The position numbers and the translations under genes are program-made. From assembly GCF_900188455.1 (NCBI RefSeq), contig NZ_FZOL01000020.1:62001-126000 (forward strand): a stretch of 64,000 bases of DNA, written 5' to 3'. Origin of the DNA: Pseudomonas japonica. GTDB taxonomy: Bacteria; Pseudomonadota; Gammaproteobacteria; Pseudomonadales; Pseudomonadaceae. Shown in pieces: positions 28,473-36,629 of this stretch. Below the pieces are notes generated by a model. That model worked only from the letters and a program-made list of their open reading frames with translations. It searched no databases and was not told the origin of the DNA. Positions within the stretch are counted from its first letter, which is position 1. Every line of letters starts with the position of its first letter.

Positions 28473-28771
28473 GTCTTGGGTCTTGCAGTGCTCTGAAGAT
28501 CGAGCGCCGCCCGCGCGGCGCATCGCGAGCACGCTCGCTCCTACATTTTTTGCAACGTGCCATGGCCTGTGAGAGCGGCGTTGCCAGCTTTTGGTGCTTG
28601 GCGATTTATCGCGGGGAGCTGTTGGGTCGACGCGATACCGCGTCGTGCACACAAGGCGATCAACCATGGCCTGTCAGACATAGGTACGTTGCAACAAATG
28701 TAGGAGCGAGCGAGCTCGCGATGCGCCGCGCGGGCGGCGCTCGATCTTCAGAGCGCTGCAAGACTCAAGAC
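28473..28771. repeat. Large inverted-repeat element, copy A
   Basis: Two 86-bp arms (28473-28558 and 28686-28771) are near-perfect reverse complements, running from GTCTTG through a GC-rich REP-like part to TTGCAACGT. They enclose a 127-bp core that starts CCATGGCCTGT and ends ACAGACATAGGT-like sequence. It lies between the 3' ends of the macroglobulin and small membrane protein genes and makes up most of the 354-base gap. It is related to copies at 45089 and 54457. Confidence 0.9.
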
Positions 28772-28802
28772 TTTCATGCACCGATAAGAGCACCACCAAT
28801 GT

Positions 28803-29096
28803 TCAATGCACCACCCAACTCAACACCCACAACCCCAACAACGCCCAGATGATCCCCGCAATCACCGAAGCCCGCATGAACGCGCGCACCGCCGAATACA
28901 GCAGCAACAGACCGATGAGCAGAATCAGGATGCTGATGAGCGAGGTATCCATCCCCAGCGTCTTCGCCAGCCCGTCGATGAAATTCCCCCCGGCGTTGGC
29001 CAGCAGGGCGAACAGCCCGGTCAGGGCGTCCACCACGAAACGGATCGCCGCGCCCAGCACCTGCCCCAGCCACTCGAAAAAACCTTCTACCCGCAT
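28803..29096 (-). CDS. Small membrane protein, function unknown
   Basis: A 97-residue protein starting MRVEGFFEWLGQVLGAAIRF, with an amphipathic N-terminal helix and two C-terminal membrane helices (SILILLIGLLLLYSAVRAF and ASVIAGIIWALLGLWVLSWV). A CAGGA site precedes the ATG at 29096. A reading from 29135 would extend it by 13 residues without support. It is divergent from pbpC and convergent with the macroglobulin gene. No named family is recognised. Confidence 0.7.
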   Translation of the reverse strand: MRVEGFFEWLGQVLGAAIRFVVDALTGLFALLANAGGNFIDGLAKTLGMDTSLISILILLIGLLLLYSAVRAFMRASVIAGIIWALLGLWVLSWVVH

Positions 29097-29188
29097 GGTC
29101 GTATCCTGATGTTCATCACAGCATTCGCGCTGCATTCCAGCCTTTGGCCATTGTCGGGCCGTCGCGGTTCCCCGACGCGGTGCGGCCC

Positions 29189-31543
29189 ATGTTCAGCGTA
29201 GCCCTGCCGCGCGGGCGCACGACCCGCTGGCTGAGCTTCACGGCGCTGGGGGTTGGCGGGCTGCTGGCGGTGCTGTGGCTGGCCGACCGCCTCTGGCCGC
29301 TGCCGCTGCCCGCCGATGATCTGGCCCGGGTCGTGCTCGCCGAGGATGGCACGCCGTTGTGGCGTTTCGCCGATGCCGATGGCGTGTGGCGCTATCCGGT
29401 GTCGCTCGACGAGGTGTCGCCGCTGTACCTGCAAGCGCTGCTGACCTACGAGGACCGCTGGTTCTACCGCCACCCGGGGGTCAATCCTCTGTCCCTCGGT
29501 CGCGCGGCCTGGCAGAACCTCAGTGGCGGTCGCGTGCTGTCCGGCGGCAGCACGCTGTCGATGCAGGTGGCGCGCCTGCTCGATCCGCATGCCCGGACCC
29601 TGCCAGGCAAGCTGCGCCAGTTGTGGCGCACGCTGCAACTGGAATGGCACCTGTCCAAACGCGAGATCCTCGAGATCTACCTCAACCGCGCGCCCTTCGG
29701 CGGCACCCTGCAAGGCGTGGCCGCGGCGAGCTGGGCTTACCTGGGCAAGTCGCCGCAACAACTGACACCCGCCGAAGCGGCCTTGCTTGCGGTGCTGCCT
29801 CAGGCACCCAGCCGCCTGCGCCCCGACCGCCATCCGCAGCGGGCTGCTTTCGCGCGCGACAAGGTGCTGCAACGCCTCGGCGACTACGCGGTCTGGCCCG
29901 AGCAACTGATCCGCGAAGCCATGGAAGAACCGCTGTTGCTGGCGCCACGCCAGGAGCCGGCGCTGGCGCCGCTGCTGGCTCGGCGGTTGAATCGCGCGGA
30001 CAGCCCGCCCTTGATTCGCACCACCCTCGACGCGAGCCTGCAACGCCGCCTCGAAGACCTGCTCGGCGGCTGGCGCGCGCGCCTGCCCGAACGCACCTCG
30101 GCGGCCATCCTCGTGGTCGAGACGCAGAGCATGGCGGTACGCGCCTATCTCGGCTCGGTGGACCTCAACGACGAGCGCCGTTTCGGCCATGTCGACATGA
30201 TCAGCGCCTGGCGCTCGCCGGGCTCGACCCTCAAGCCGTTCCTCTACGGCATGGCCATGGACGATGGCCTGATCCACTCCGAATCGCTGCTGCAGGATGT
30301 GCCGCGGCGCTATGGCGACTACCGCCCCGGCAACTTCTCCATGGGCTTCAGCGGACCGGTGGCGGCCAGTTCAGCGCTGTCGCTGTCGCTCAATCTGCCG
30401 GCGGTGCAGTTGCTCGAAGCCTACGGACCCAAGCGTTTCGCCGCGCAGCTGCGCGCGGCCGGGGTGCCGATCAGCCTGCCGGCGCTGGCCGAACCCAATC
30501 TGTCGCTGATCCTCGGCGGCGGCGGCAGTCGCCTGGAAGATCTGCTCAGTGGCTACAGCGCCTTCGCCCGCGATGGCATGAGCGCCAGCCTGCGCCTGCA
30601 GCCGGATGCGCCATTGCTGGAGCGGCGCATGCTCTCGCCCGGCGCGGCGTGGATCATCCGGCGCATCCTCAGCGGCCAGGCCCGCCCCGACCGCGATCCC
30701 CATGCCGAACTGGTCCAGCGCCCGCTGCTGGCCTGGAAGACCGGCACCAGCTACGGCTTCCGTGATGCCTGGTCGATCGGCGTCGGTCCGCGCTACCTGA
30801 TTGGCGTGTGGATCGGCCGTCCCGACGGTACCCCGGTGCCGGGGCAGTTCGGCCTGGCGTCGGCGGCGCCGCTGATGCTGCAGGTCCACGATGTGCTGAG
30901 CAACCGTGACAGCCAGCGCGGGATTGCCGCGCCGGTTCCTGCGGTGCCGGCCTCTGTCGGGGTCGCGGCGATCTGCTGGCCGCTGGGCCAGCCGCTGGCG
31001 CGCAATGATCCCAACTGCCGACGGCAACGCTTCGCCTGGACGCTGGACGGCACCACGCCGCCAACCCTGCTGGCGCAGGACCAGCCGCTGGGTGTCGGCC
31101 TGCTGGAGCGGGTCTGGGTCGATGCGCGGGGGCGGCGGGTCGATGCCGCCTGCACGGGCGCGCGGGTGCGTGACGTGGCCATGTGGCCAGCACCGCTGGA
31201 GCCCTGGCTGACCCGGGCCGAACGGCGCGAGGCGCGCTTGCCGGCAGTGGCGCCGGAATGTCCGCCGCAGGTGCCGGCCACCGCGCCGCCCCTGTCGATC
31301 GTCGGGGTTCGCCAGGACGATCAGTTGCGTCGTCCGGCCACCAGTCGCGAGGCGCTGCAGGTGGATGTCTCGGCGCTGGGCGGAGAGGGCCAGCGCTGGT
31401 GGTTCCTCGATGGCGTGCCGCTGGGCGAGACCGCCGGCCAGGAGACGCTCAAGGCGCGCCTGGACGAGGCCGGGCAGCATGAACTGAGCGTGCTCGATGC
31501 CAGCGGCCAGACCGCGCGGCTGACCTTCCAGGTCAGCGACTGA
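29189..31543 (+). CDS. pbpC: Penicillin-binding protein 1C
   Basis: A bifunctional murein synthase with a single N-terminal membrane anchor. The 784 residues from the ATG at 29189 include the anchor (WLSFTALGVGGLLAVLWLAD), a GT51 glycosyltransferase domain (EDRWFYRHPGVNPLSLGRAA and GGSTLSMQVARLL), and a transpeptidase domain with SPGSTLKPF (SxxK) and KTGTSYG (KTG). A C-terminal PBP1C-specific domain follows. A TTG 15 codons upstream (29144) would also be in frame. Neither start has a strong ribosome-binding site, so the exact start is open. It pairs functionally with the upstream macroglobulin. Confidence 0.94.
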   Translation: MFSVALPRGRTTRWLSFTALGVGGLLAVLWLADRLWPLPLPADDLARVVLAEDGTPLWRFADADGVWRYPVSLDEVSPLYLQALLTYEDRWFYRHPGVNPLSLGRAAWQNLSGGRVLSGGSTLSMQVARLLDPHARTLPGKLRQLWRTLQLEWHLSKREILEIYLNRAPFGGTLQGVAAASWAYLGKSPQQLTPAEAALLAVLPQAPSRLRPDRHPQRAAFARDKVLQRLGDYAVWPEQLIREAMEEPLLLAPRQEPALAPLLARRLNRADSPPLIRTTLDASLQRRLEDLLGGWRARLPERTSAAILVVETQSMAVRAYLGSVDLNDERRFGHVDMISAWRSPGSTLKPFLYGMAMDDGLIHSESLLQDVPRRYGDYRPGNFSMGFSGPVAASSALSLSLNLPAVQLLEAYGPKRFAAQLRAAGVPISLPALAEPNLSLILGGGGSRLEDLLSGYSAFARDGMSASLRLQPDAPLLERRMLSPGAAWIIRRILSGQARPDRDPHAELVQRPLLAWKTGTSYGFRDAWSIGVGPRYLIGVWIGRPDGTPVPGQFGLASAAPLMLQVHDVLSNRDSQRGIAAPVPAVPASVGVAAICWPLGQPLARNDPNCRRQRFAWTLDGTTPPTLLAQDQPLGVGLLERVWVDARGRRVDAACTGARVRDVAMWPAPLEPWLTRAERREARLPAVAPECPPQVPATAPPLSIVGVRQDDQLRRPATSREALQVDVSALGGEGQRWWFLDGVPLGETAGQETLKARLDEAGQHELSVLDASGQTARLTFQVSD

Positions 31544-31546
31544 CGA

Positions 31547-31996
31547 TCAGAAGCGCCGGATCATCCACACGCCGGCGAGGATCAGCAGCAGGCCGGCGAT
31601 CTTGCCCAGGGTCGCCGGCGCTTCCTTGAAGCCGGCCCAGCCGAAGTGATCGAGGGTCATGGCCATCGCCAGTTGTCCGGCGAGCACCAGCGCCATGAAC
31701 AGCATCGCGCCGATTCGCGGGCCGGCGAAGGCCGCCGTGGTGATGAAGAAGGCGCCCAGCAGGCCACCGCTCCAGTGCCACCAGGTGAGCCCCTTGAGGG
31801 CCGCCAGGCCGGGCATTTCCCGCTGGCTCATGACCAGCGCCAGCAAAGCCACGCTACCCACGGCGAACGAGATCAGCGCGGCGGCCAGCACGCTGGATAC
31901 CTGCTTGGCCAACTGGCCGTTGATGCCGGCCTGCAAGGGCAGGAAGGCACCGGCGATCAAGGGCAGGCAGAGCAGCCACCAGGCGGGCGTGGTCAT
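31547..31996 (-). CDS. DMT superfamily inner-membrane transporter (YdcZ/DUF606)
   Basis: A 149-residue protein with five predicted membrane helices, characteristic of the half-size DUF606 branch of the drug/metabolite transporter superfamily. Examples are the segments AWWLLCLPLIAGAFLPLQAG and AALISFAVGSVALLALVMSQ. The start ATG has an AGGAG site. Its stop lies 3 bases from the convergent pbpC stop. The substrate is unknown. Confidence 0.85.
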   Translation of the reverse strand: MTTPAWWLLCLPLIAGAFLPLQAGINGQLAKQVSSVLAAALISFAVGSVALLALVMSQREMPGLAALKGLTWWHWSGGLLGAFFITTAAFAGPRIGAMLFMALVLAGQLAMAMTLDHFGWAGFKEAPATLGKIAGLLLILAGVWMIRRF

Positions 31997-32287
31997 AGAT
32001 TTCTCCTGAAAAAAAGGCGCGGAGTATACGGCGAGCCGGCGTCAGATACCCGTCAAATGGTTATAGCGCGAAAGTCGAAGTGCCACTATCCGGCCCTTGG
32101 CTGTAGCGCAACTCATTGATCAGGTTTGATTTTTTTTGCCATCACGGAGGTATAGATCGGGTTAATACCAATCTCAGAATTGTTACACCACGCGCGCCGG
32201 ACTGAGATAGCTGCACCGAGGCGGGGGATTTTGTCAGGAAACCTCCGCATCCATAAAAGCAGCGGCAGCGAAAGCAATGGAGTCGCC
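31997..32287. promoter_or_regulatory. AT-richer upstream region of the glycine-rich lipoprotein gene
   Basis: This 291-base gap between two divergent genes is richer in A/T than its surroundings, including a run of eight T near 32129, and ends in a GGAG site at 32279-32282. It presumably holds the promoter of the lipoprotein gene. No operator could be named. Confidence 0.4.
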
Positions 32288-34768
32288 ATGAAAACTCAAG
32301 CGTGGATCAAGGCAAGTACGGCATTGGCAATGGTCATGGCCATGACCCTGTCTGCGGGATGCAGCAGCGGTGGTGGTGGTCATCACAGTTCGGTGGACGG
32401 CTCTTCCCCGAGTGATGCCGGGGCGGGGGGCGGCGATGCCGGTAGCGGAGGCGGAACCGGCGGTGGCGATGGTGGCACTGGCGGCGGCACCGGAGGTGGA
32501 ACGGGCGGTGGCGATGGCGGTACTGGCGGCACCGGCGTCGGAACCGGTGGTGGCGATGGCGGTACTGGCGGCACTGGAGGCGGAACCGGCGGTGGCGATG
32601 GCGGTACTGGCGGCACCGGCGGCGGAACCGGCGGTGGCGATGGCGGTACGGGCGGCACCGGCGGCGGAACTGGCGGTGGCGATGGCGGTACTGGCGGCAC
32701 CGGCGGCGGAACTGGCGGTGGCACAGGCGGCACTGGTGGCGGAACCGGCGGTGGCGATGGCGGTACGGGTGGCACCGGCGGCGGAACCGGCGGCGGCGAT
32801 GGCGGCACGGGCGGCACTGGCGGTGGTGATGGCGGCACCGGAGGCGGCACTGGCGGCGGCACCGGAGGCGGAACAGGTGGTGGCACTGGCGGCGGTACCG
32901 GAGGTGGTACAGGCGGTGGCACAGGGGGCGGCACTGGCGGCGGCACCGGAGGCGGAACAGGTGGTGGCACTGGCGGCGGCACCGGAGGTGGTACAGGTGG
33001 CGGCACCGGCGGCGGCAATGCGGGCGGCGGCAATACCGTCAATCCGCTGATCGTCGGTCAGGTCGTCGATCAGGTGGGTACCGGCGTGTCCGGACTGGGC
33101 ACCGGCCTGGGCGGCCTGGCCCCGGTGGTCAACTCGCTGCCGGTGCTTGGCGCCACCAACGCGGGCGGACTGGTCAGCTCCACTGGACAAGCCGTCAACC
33201 GCATCGGCGCGGGTCTCAGCGGCGGCCTTGGCCAGCTGGGTACCGGGGGCAACGCCATCGGCACGACGCTGTCCGGTGTCGGTGCGGGCGTCGCGGCGCT
33301 GGGCAACGGTGTCCAGGGCGTGGCGGGCAGCCAGGCCATCGAACAGGTTCCCTTGGTGGGCGGTCTGGTCGGTCAGGTCGGACAGACGGTGACCATGCTC
33401 GGCAACACCCTGAGTGCCCAGAGCACCAGCGGCGCCCTCGGCAGCCTTGGCCAGCAGGCGAGCAATGCGCTGGTGCCCGTGGTTTCGCTGGTGGAAAACA
33501 CCACTACCAACCTGGGTAGCAAGACCGGCCTGGGGACTCCGCTCGACTCGGTGGTACAGAGCGTCGGCGGCGCGCTCGACAAGGTCGGCGACACGGTCAC
33601 CAGCGCGGGTAATGGCAACCCCGTGACCACGGCGGTGGGCGGACTGGTCAGCAGTGTCGGTGGCGGCACCGGTACCGCGGGTGGCCTGGTCGGCAATGGC
33701 AGCGCGGGTGGTTCCACCGGCCTGCTGGAAACCGTCGGCGGCGTGGTGGCCGGGGTCGGCAGCGGGCTCGATGCCGGCAGCAGCAATGGCGTGGTCAGCA
33801 CCGCGGGCAGCACGACCAGCGGCCTTGGCAACACCGTGGCCTCGCTGGGCACCGTGCTCGGTGGCAATGGTGTCGCCAGCAGCGGCGCGGCGGCACCTGC
33901 CGCGGCCCTGGCCAGCAATGTCGGCTCGACGCTGACGCCAGTGGTGAACACGGTCGCCGGCGTGACTCAGCAGGTGGGCGCGACCACTGGCCTGGGGGCA
34001 CCGGTCAACGGTCTGCTCAATCAGGTGGGGGGCGCGGTCAGCAGCCTGGGTAACCAGGTGGGCGGTGCCACGAGTAATCCACTCGTCGATCAGGTGGGCG
34101 CGACGGTCAGTGCGGTCGGTGCGACCGTGGCGCAGGCCGGTGGTCTGGTCAACGGGCAGTCGGGCGGTGATGTCGGCGCGGGCCTGGGCGGTGTGGTGAC
34201 TGCCGTGACCAGTACCCTGGGCAGTGCGACTGGCGGTGCCGCCGGCGGTGTCGGTGGAACGCTGGGTGGTGTGGTGAATACCGTGGCCGGCACCCTGGGC
34301 GGCGCGACTGGCGGAACCACGGGCGATGTCGGCGGTGCGCTGGGCGGCGTGGTGAATACCGTGACCAGCACCGTGGGCGGCGTGACTGGCGGAACCACGG
34401 GCGGCGCCGGTGGTGCGCTGGGCGGTGTGGTGAACACCGTGACCAGCACCGTGGGCGGCGCGACTGGCGGAACCACGGGCGGTGTCGGTGGCGCGCTGGG
34501 TGGTGTGGTGAATACCGTGACCAGCACCCTGAGCAGCACGACAGGTGGAACCACGGGCGCCGCCGGTGGTGCGCTGGGCGGTGTGGTGAACACCGTGACC
34601 AGCACCGTGGCCGGCGCGACTGGCGGAACCGCGGGCGGTGTCGGTGGCGCGGTGGGTGGTGTGGTGAACACCGTGACCGGCACGCTCGGCAGCACGACAG
34701 GCGGAACCACGGGCGGCGGCGGTCTGCTCAATGGCGTGACCGGTGGTCTGCTCGGTGGCAGGCAGTGA
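32288..34768 (+). CDS. Glycine/threonine-rich repeat surface lipoprotein
   Basis: An 826-residue lipoprotein. The signal peptide MKTQAWIKASTALAMVMAMT runs into the lipobox LSAG-Cys25, with Ser at +2, compatible with outer-membrane sorting. Residues about 50-250 consist almost only of Gly, Thr and Asp, first in 14-residue units and then in GGGT units. The middle holds Val/Leu/Gly-rich amphipathic repeats. The last part is seven exact-length 26-residue repeats (core GGVVNTVTST). Similar proteins are labelled collagen-like, but the period here is 4 or 14, not Gly-X-Y. The start has a GGAG site at 32279. It lies directly upstream of an FhaC-type transporter on the same strand, suggesting a secreted or surface-exposed matrix or adhesin role. 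It has no TPS domain. Confidence 0.75.
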   Translation: MKTQAWIKASTALAMVMAMTLSAGCSSGGGGHHSSVDGSSPSDAGAGGGDAGSGGGTGGGDGGTGGGTGGGTGGGDGGTGGTGVGTGGGDGGTGGTGGGTGGGDGGTGGTGGGTGGGDGGTGGTGGGTGGGDGGTGGTGGGTGGGTGGTGGGTGGGDGGTGGTGGGTGGGDGGTGGTGGGDGGTGGGTGGGTGGGTGGGTGGGTGGGTGGGTGGGTGGGTGGGTGGGTGGGTGGGTGGGTGGGNAGGGNTVNPLIVGQVVDQVGTGVSGLGTGLGGLAPVVNSLPVLGATNAGGLVSSTGQAVNRIGAGLSGGLGQLGTGGNAIGTTLSGVGAGVAALGNGVQGVAGSQAIEQVPLVGGLVGQVGQTVTMLGNTLSAQSTSGALGSLGQQASNALVPVVSLVENTTTNLGSKTGLGTPLDSVVQSVGGALDKVGDTVTSAGNGNPVTTAVGGLVSSVGGGTGTAGGLVGNGSAGGSTGLLETVGGVVAGVGSGLDAGSSNGVVSTAGSTTSGLGNTVASLGTVLGGNGVASSGAAAPAAALASNVGSTLTPVVNTVAGVTQQVGATTGLGAPVNGLLNQVGGAVSSLGNQVGGATSNPLVDQVGATVSAVGATVAQAGGLVNGQSGGDVGAGLGGVVTAVTSTLGSATGGAAGGVGGTLGGVVNTVAGTLGGATGGTTGDVGGALGGVVNTVTSTVGGVTGGTTGGAGGALGGVVNTVTSTVGGATGGTTGGVGGALGGVVNTVTSTLSSTTGGTTGAAGGALGGVVNTVTSTVAGATGGTAGGVGGAVGGVVNTVTGTLGSTTGGTTGGGGLLNGVTGGLLGGRQ
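32430..33035 (+). repeat. In-frame Gly/Thr/Asp minisatellite
   Basis: Tandem DNA repeats inside the lipoprotein gene. About eight 42-bp units (GTGGGDGGTGGTGG) are followed by a long array of 12-bp GGGT units. Unit length is a multiple of three, so gain or loss of units would keep the frame and change protein length. Confidence 0.9.
34172..34717 (+). repeat. Seven tandem 78-bp coding repeats
   Basis: Seven consecutive 78-bp units, exactly 546 bp, each encode 26 residues of the form VGGALGGVVNTVTSTVGGAT plus GGTTGG. The first and last units are the most diverged, as expected for an array evolving by unequal exchange. Confidence 0.92.
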
Positions 34769-34823
34769 AAACCAGCCCACAGCGTTAGACGATTTTCCTG
34801 GCAACACCTACGCTTGAGTCTGA

Positions 34824-34848
34824 CGAGGGAACCGTCTTGGTTCCCTCG
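34824..34848 (+). other. Intergenic stem-loop between lipoprotein and TpsB genes
   Basis: CGAGGGAACC and GGTTCCCTCG form a perfect 10-bp stem with a 5-base loop, 26 bases before the TpsB start. No full T run follows (TACTTTTC), so partial termination or transcript processing between the two genes is plausible. Confidence 0.6.
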
Positions 34849-34873
34849 TACTTTTCAGGACATGGAGTGCCCT

Positions 34874-36544
34874 ATGCGATCGATGGCAGTCGCGCTAGTG
34901 AGTCTTTCCTGGGTTGGTGTGCTGCAGGCCGAGCCGCTCCCAAGCTATCTGAACAGCAACGAAACCGAACGCAACCTGCCGGCTCCGAACCTTCCCGCCG
35001 ACGCCTTCAGACCGGCCACTCCCCAGTTGCAAGTACCGTCTCCCGCCGCAACCCAACCTCAGCCACTGACGATGAATACCCGGGTGCTGATCCGCAAGAT
35101 CCGTATCGAGGGCGGCACCATCTACCCGCTGAGCGAGCTGCGCGACAACTATCAGGACCTGATCGATCGCGAAGTGACGGTGGGCGATCTGATCGAGGCC
35201 ACCCGGCGTCTGACCCAGCGCTACCAGGCGGATGGCTACCTGCTGTCCTACGCCTTCCTTCCGGTCCAGGACTTCGCCGAGGGCCGGCTGCGCGTGGTGC
35301 TGGTCGAGGGCTATATCCACGACTACGAGTTGCAGGGCGACATTGGCCGGGTCTCGGGCTATCTGGACAAGCTGGTGGCCAAGCTCAAGGCCGAACGCCC
35401 GCTGACCCGCAAGACCTTCGAACGCTACACCTCGTTGATGAGCCGCGTGCCGGGCCTCACCCTGCAGGCCCAGGTGCCGCCGCCGGGCACCACCGACGGC
35501 GCGAGCAAACTGATGGTGCAGGCGTCGCGCAAACCTTTCACCACCACCATGAACCTGACCGAAAGCAGCCGCGACGACCTCCAGGCGCTGTTCGGTGCCA
35601 ACAGCAACGCGCATACCGCGGTGGCCGAGCAACTGAGCGTCAGCGCGCTGTTTCCGCCGGGCGACGACAAGGAGCATTACTTCCGTGTCGACTACGCGCA
35701 GAGCCTCGACAGCGAAGGCACCCAGTTGCTGCTGTCGGCGTCCCGCTATCGCAGCGATCCCAGCGCGGTGGTGCGCCTGCAGAACGGCATCGACCTCAAG
35801 CAGCACCGGGAAAACGATCGCTACTCCATCGGCCTGAGCCACCCGCTGATTGCCTCGCCCAATGAATGGCTGAGCCTGTCGGCGCGTTTCTACGCGGTGG
35901 ACGACACCACCGATTACCGGGTGATCGGCTTTCCGCTGAAAGTCAGCACCAATACCGATATCCGCGCGTTCGCCTTCGAGGGCGACTGGCGCAAGGCCAC
36001 CGACACCCGCCTGCGCATCCTCAGTGCCGGGGTGTATCAGGGTGTCGATCGATTCGGCGCCAATACCGATGCCGGCTACGACCTCGATTTCTTCCGCCTG
36101 CGCTTCTCGGGGGTACAGAGCGACCGATTCTTCGAGAGCTGGCAGGGTGTGGCGTCGGCTGCCCTGTACTGGACCGACGACAACTTGCCCGACAGCGAGC
36201 GCGCGGTGTTCGGCGGGCAGAACTTCGGCCGCGGCTATCCGGTGGACCAGGCCTCGGGCGACAAGGGCTGGGGCGCGGCCTACGAGGTCAACTACAGCTT
36301 CAAGCGCGACGGCGACTGGGTGAAGCTGCTGCAACCGTACGTGGTGCTGGACGCCGCGCGGACCTGGTTCAACGAGCTGGAGGTCCGCGATTCCAAGCTG
36401 TCGTCGGCGGCGCTGGGCCTGCGTTTCGGCGATGCGCGCTACTACAACATCTCGCTGGAGATGGCCAAACCGATGTCCGACATCGCCCTCGACAGCTTCA
36501 ACCGGCGCCCCCGCTTTACCGTGAGCTTCAGTTATCAGCTGTAG
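34874..36544 (+). CDS. Two-partner secretion outer-membrane transporter (TpsB, ShlB/FhaC family)
   Basis: A 556-residue Omp85-type beta barrel that exports partner proteins across the outer membrane. The start at 34874 has a GGAG site 6 bases upstream and opens a signal peptide (MRSMAVALVSLSWVGVLQA). A Pro-rich plug segment is followed by two POTRA domains (IRKIRIEGGTIYPLSELRDN and the YIHDYELQGDIGRVSGYLDK region) and a 16-strand barrel. The L6 motif GGQNFGRGYP, essential in FhaC, is intact, and the final strand ends in FTVSFSYQL. No classical TpsA gene is adjacent; the neighbour is the glycine-rich lipoprotein. Confidence 0.92.
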   Translation: MRSMAVALVSLSWVGVLQAEPLPSYLNSNETERNLPAPNLPADAFRPATPQLQVPSPAATQPQPLTMNTRVLIRKIRIEGGTIYPLSELRDNYQDLIDREVTVGDLIEATRRLTQRYQADGYLLSYAFLPVQDFAEGRLRVVLVEGYIHDYELQGDIGRVSGYLDKLVAKLKAERPLTRKTFERYTSLMSRVPGLTLQAQVPPPGTTDGASKLMVQASRKPFTTTMNLTESSRDDLQALFGANSNAHTAVAEQLSVSALFPPGDDKEHYFRVDYAQSLDSEGTQLLLSASRYRSDPSAVVRLQNGIDLKQHRENDRYSIGLSHPLIASPNEWLSLSARFYAVDDTTDYRVIGFPLKVSTNTDIRAFAFEGDWRKATDTRLRILSAGVYQGVDRFGANTDAGYDLDFFRLRFSGVQSDRFFESWQGVASAALYWTDDNLPDSERAVFGGQNFGRGYPVDQASGDKGWGAAYEVNYSFKRDGDWVKLLQPYVVLDAARTWFNELEVRDSKLSSAALGLRFGDARYYNISLEMAKPMSDIALDSFNRRPRFTVSFSYQL

Positions 36545-36603
36545 GCGCAGGCAAGCCCCGCGGGTGACGGGGCAGAACGAGTGAATAAAGGAAGGAAAAC
36601 CAC

Positions 36604-36629
36604 ACAGGCGGTGCTATTGCACCGCCTGT
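36604..36629 (-). terminator. Hairpin terminator embracing the receiver gene stop codon
   Basis: ACAGGCGGTG and CACCGCCTGT form a perfect 10-bp stem. On the minus strand the 6-base loop contains the TAG stop of the receiver gene, and GTGGTTTTCC follows. It acts at the very end of the coding sequence. Confidence 0.65.

Noticed and set aside
25434..28667. 1077-codon minus-strand open frame opposite the macroglobulin gene
   Set aside because: Shadow of the macroglobulin reading frame; its translation has no recognisable domain and it runs into repeat element A.
28473..28771. Insertion sequence or small RNA gene
   Set aside because: No transposase frame fits in any copy. An RNA role is possible, but no promoter could be recognised, so it is listed as a repeat only.
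32430..33035. CRISPR-like regularity of the tandem repeats
   Set aside because: Units are contiguous and coding, with no unique spacers and no cas genes nearby.
32288..34768. Collagen triple-helix protein
   Set aside because: The repeats lack a Gly-X-Y period and contain almost no proline; the glycine period is 4 or 14 residues.
32234..34807. 857-codon minus-strand frame and a Pro-rich PPVPP frame opposite the glycine-rich gene
   Set aside because: Both are the complement of simple GGN/ACN repeats. The plus-strand product has a signal peptide, lipobox and ribosome-binding site.
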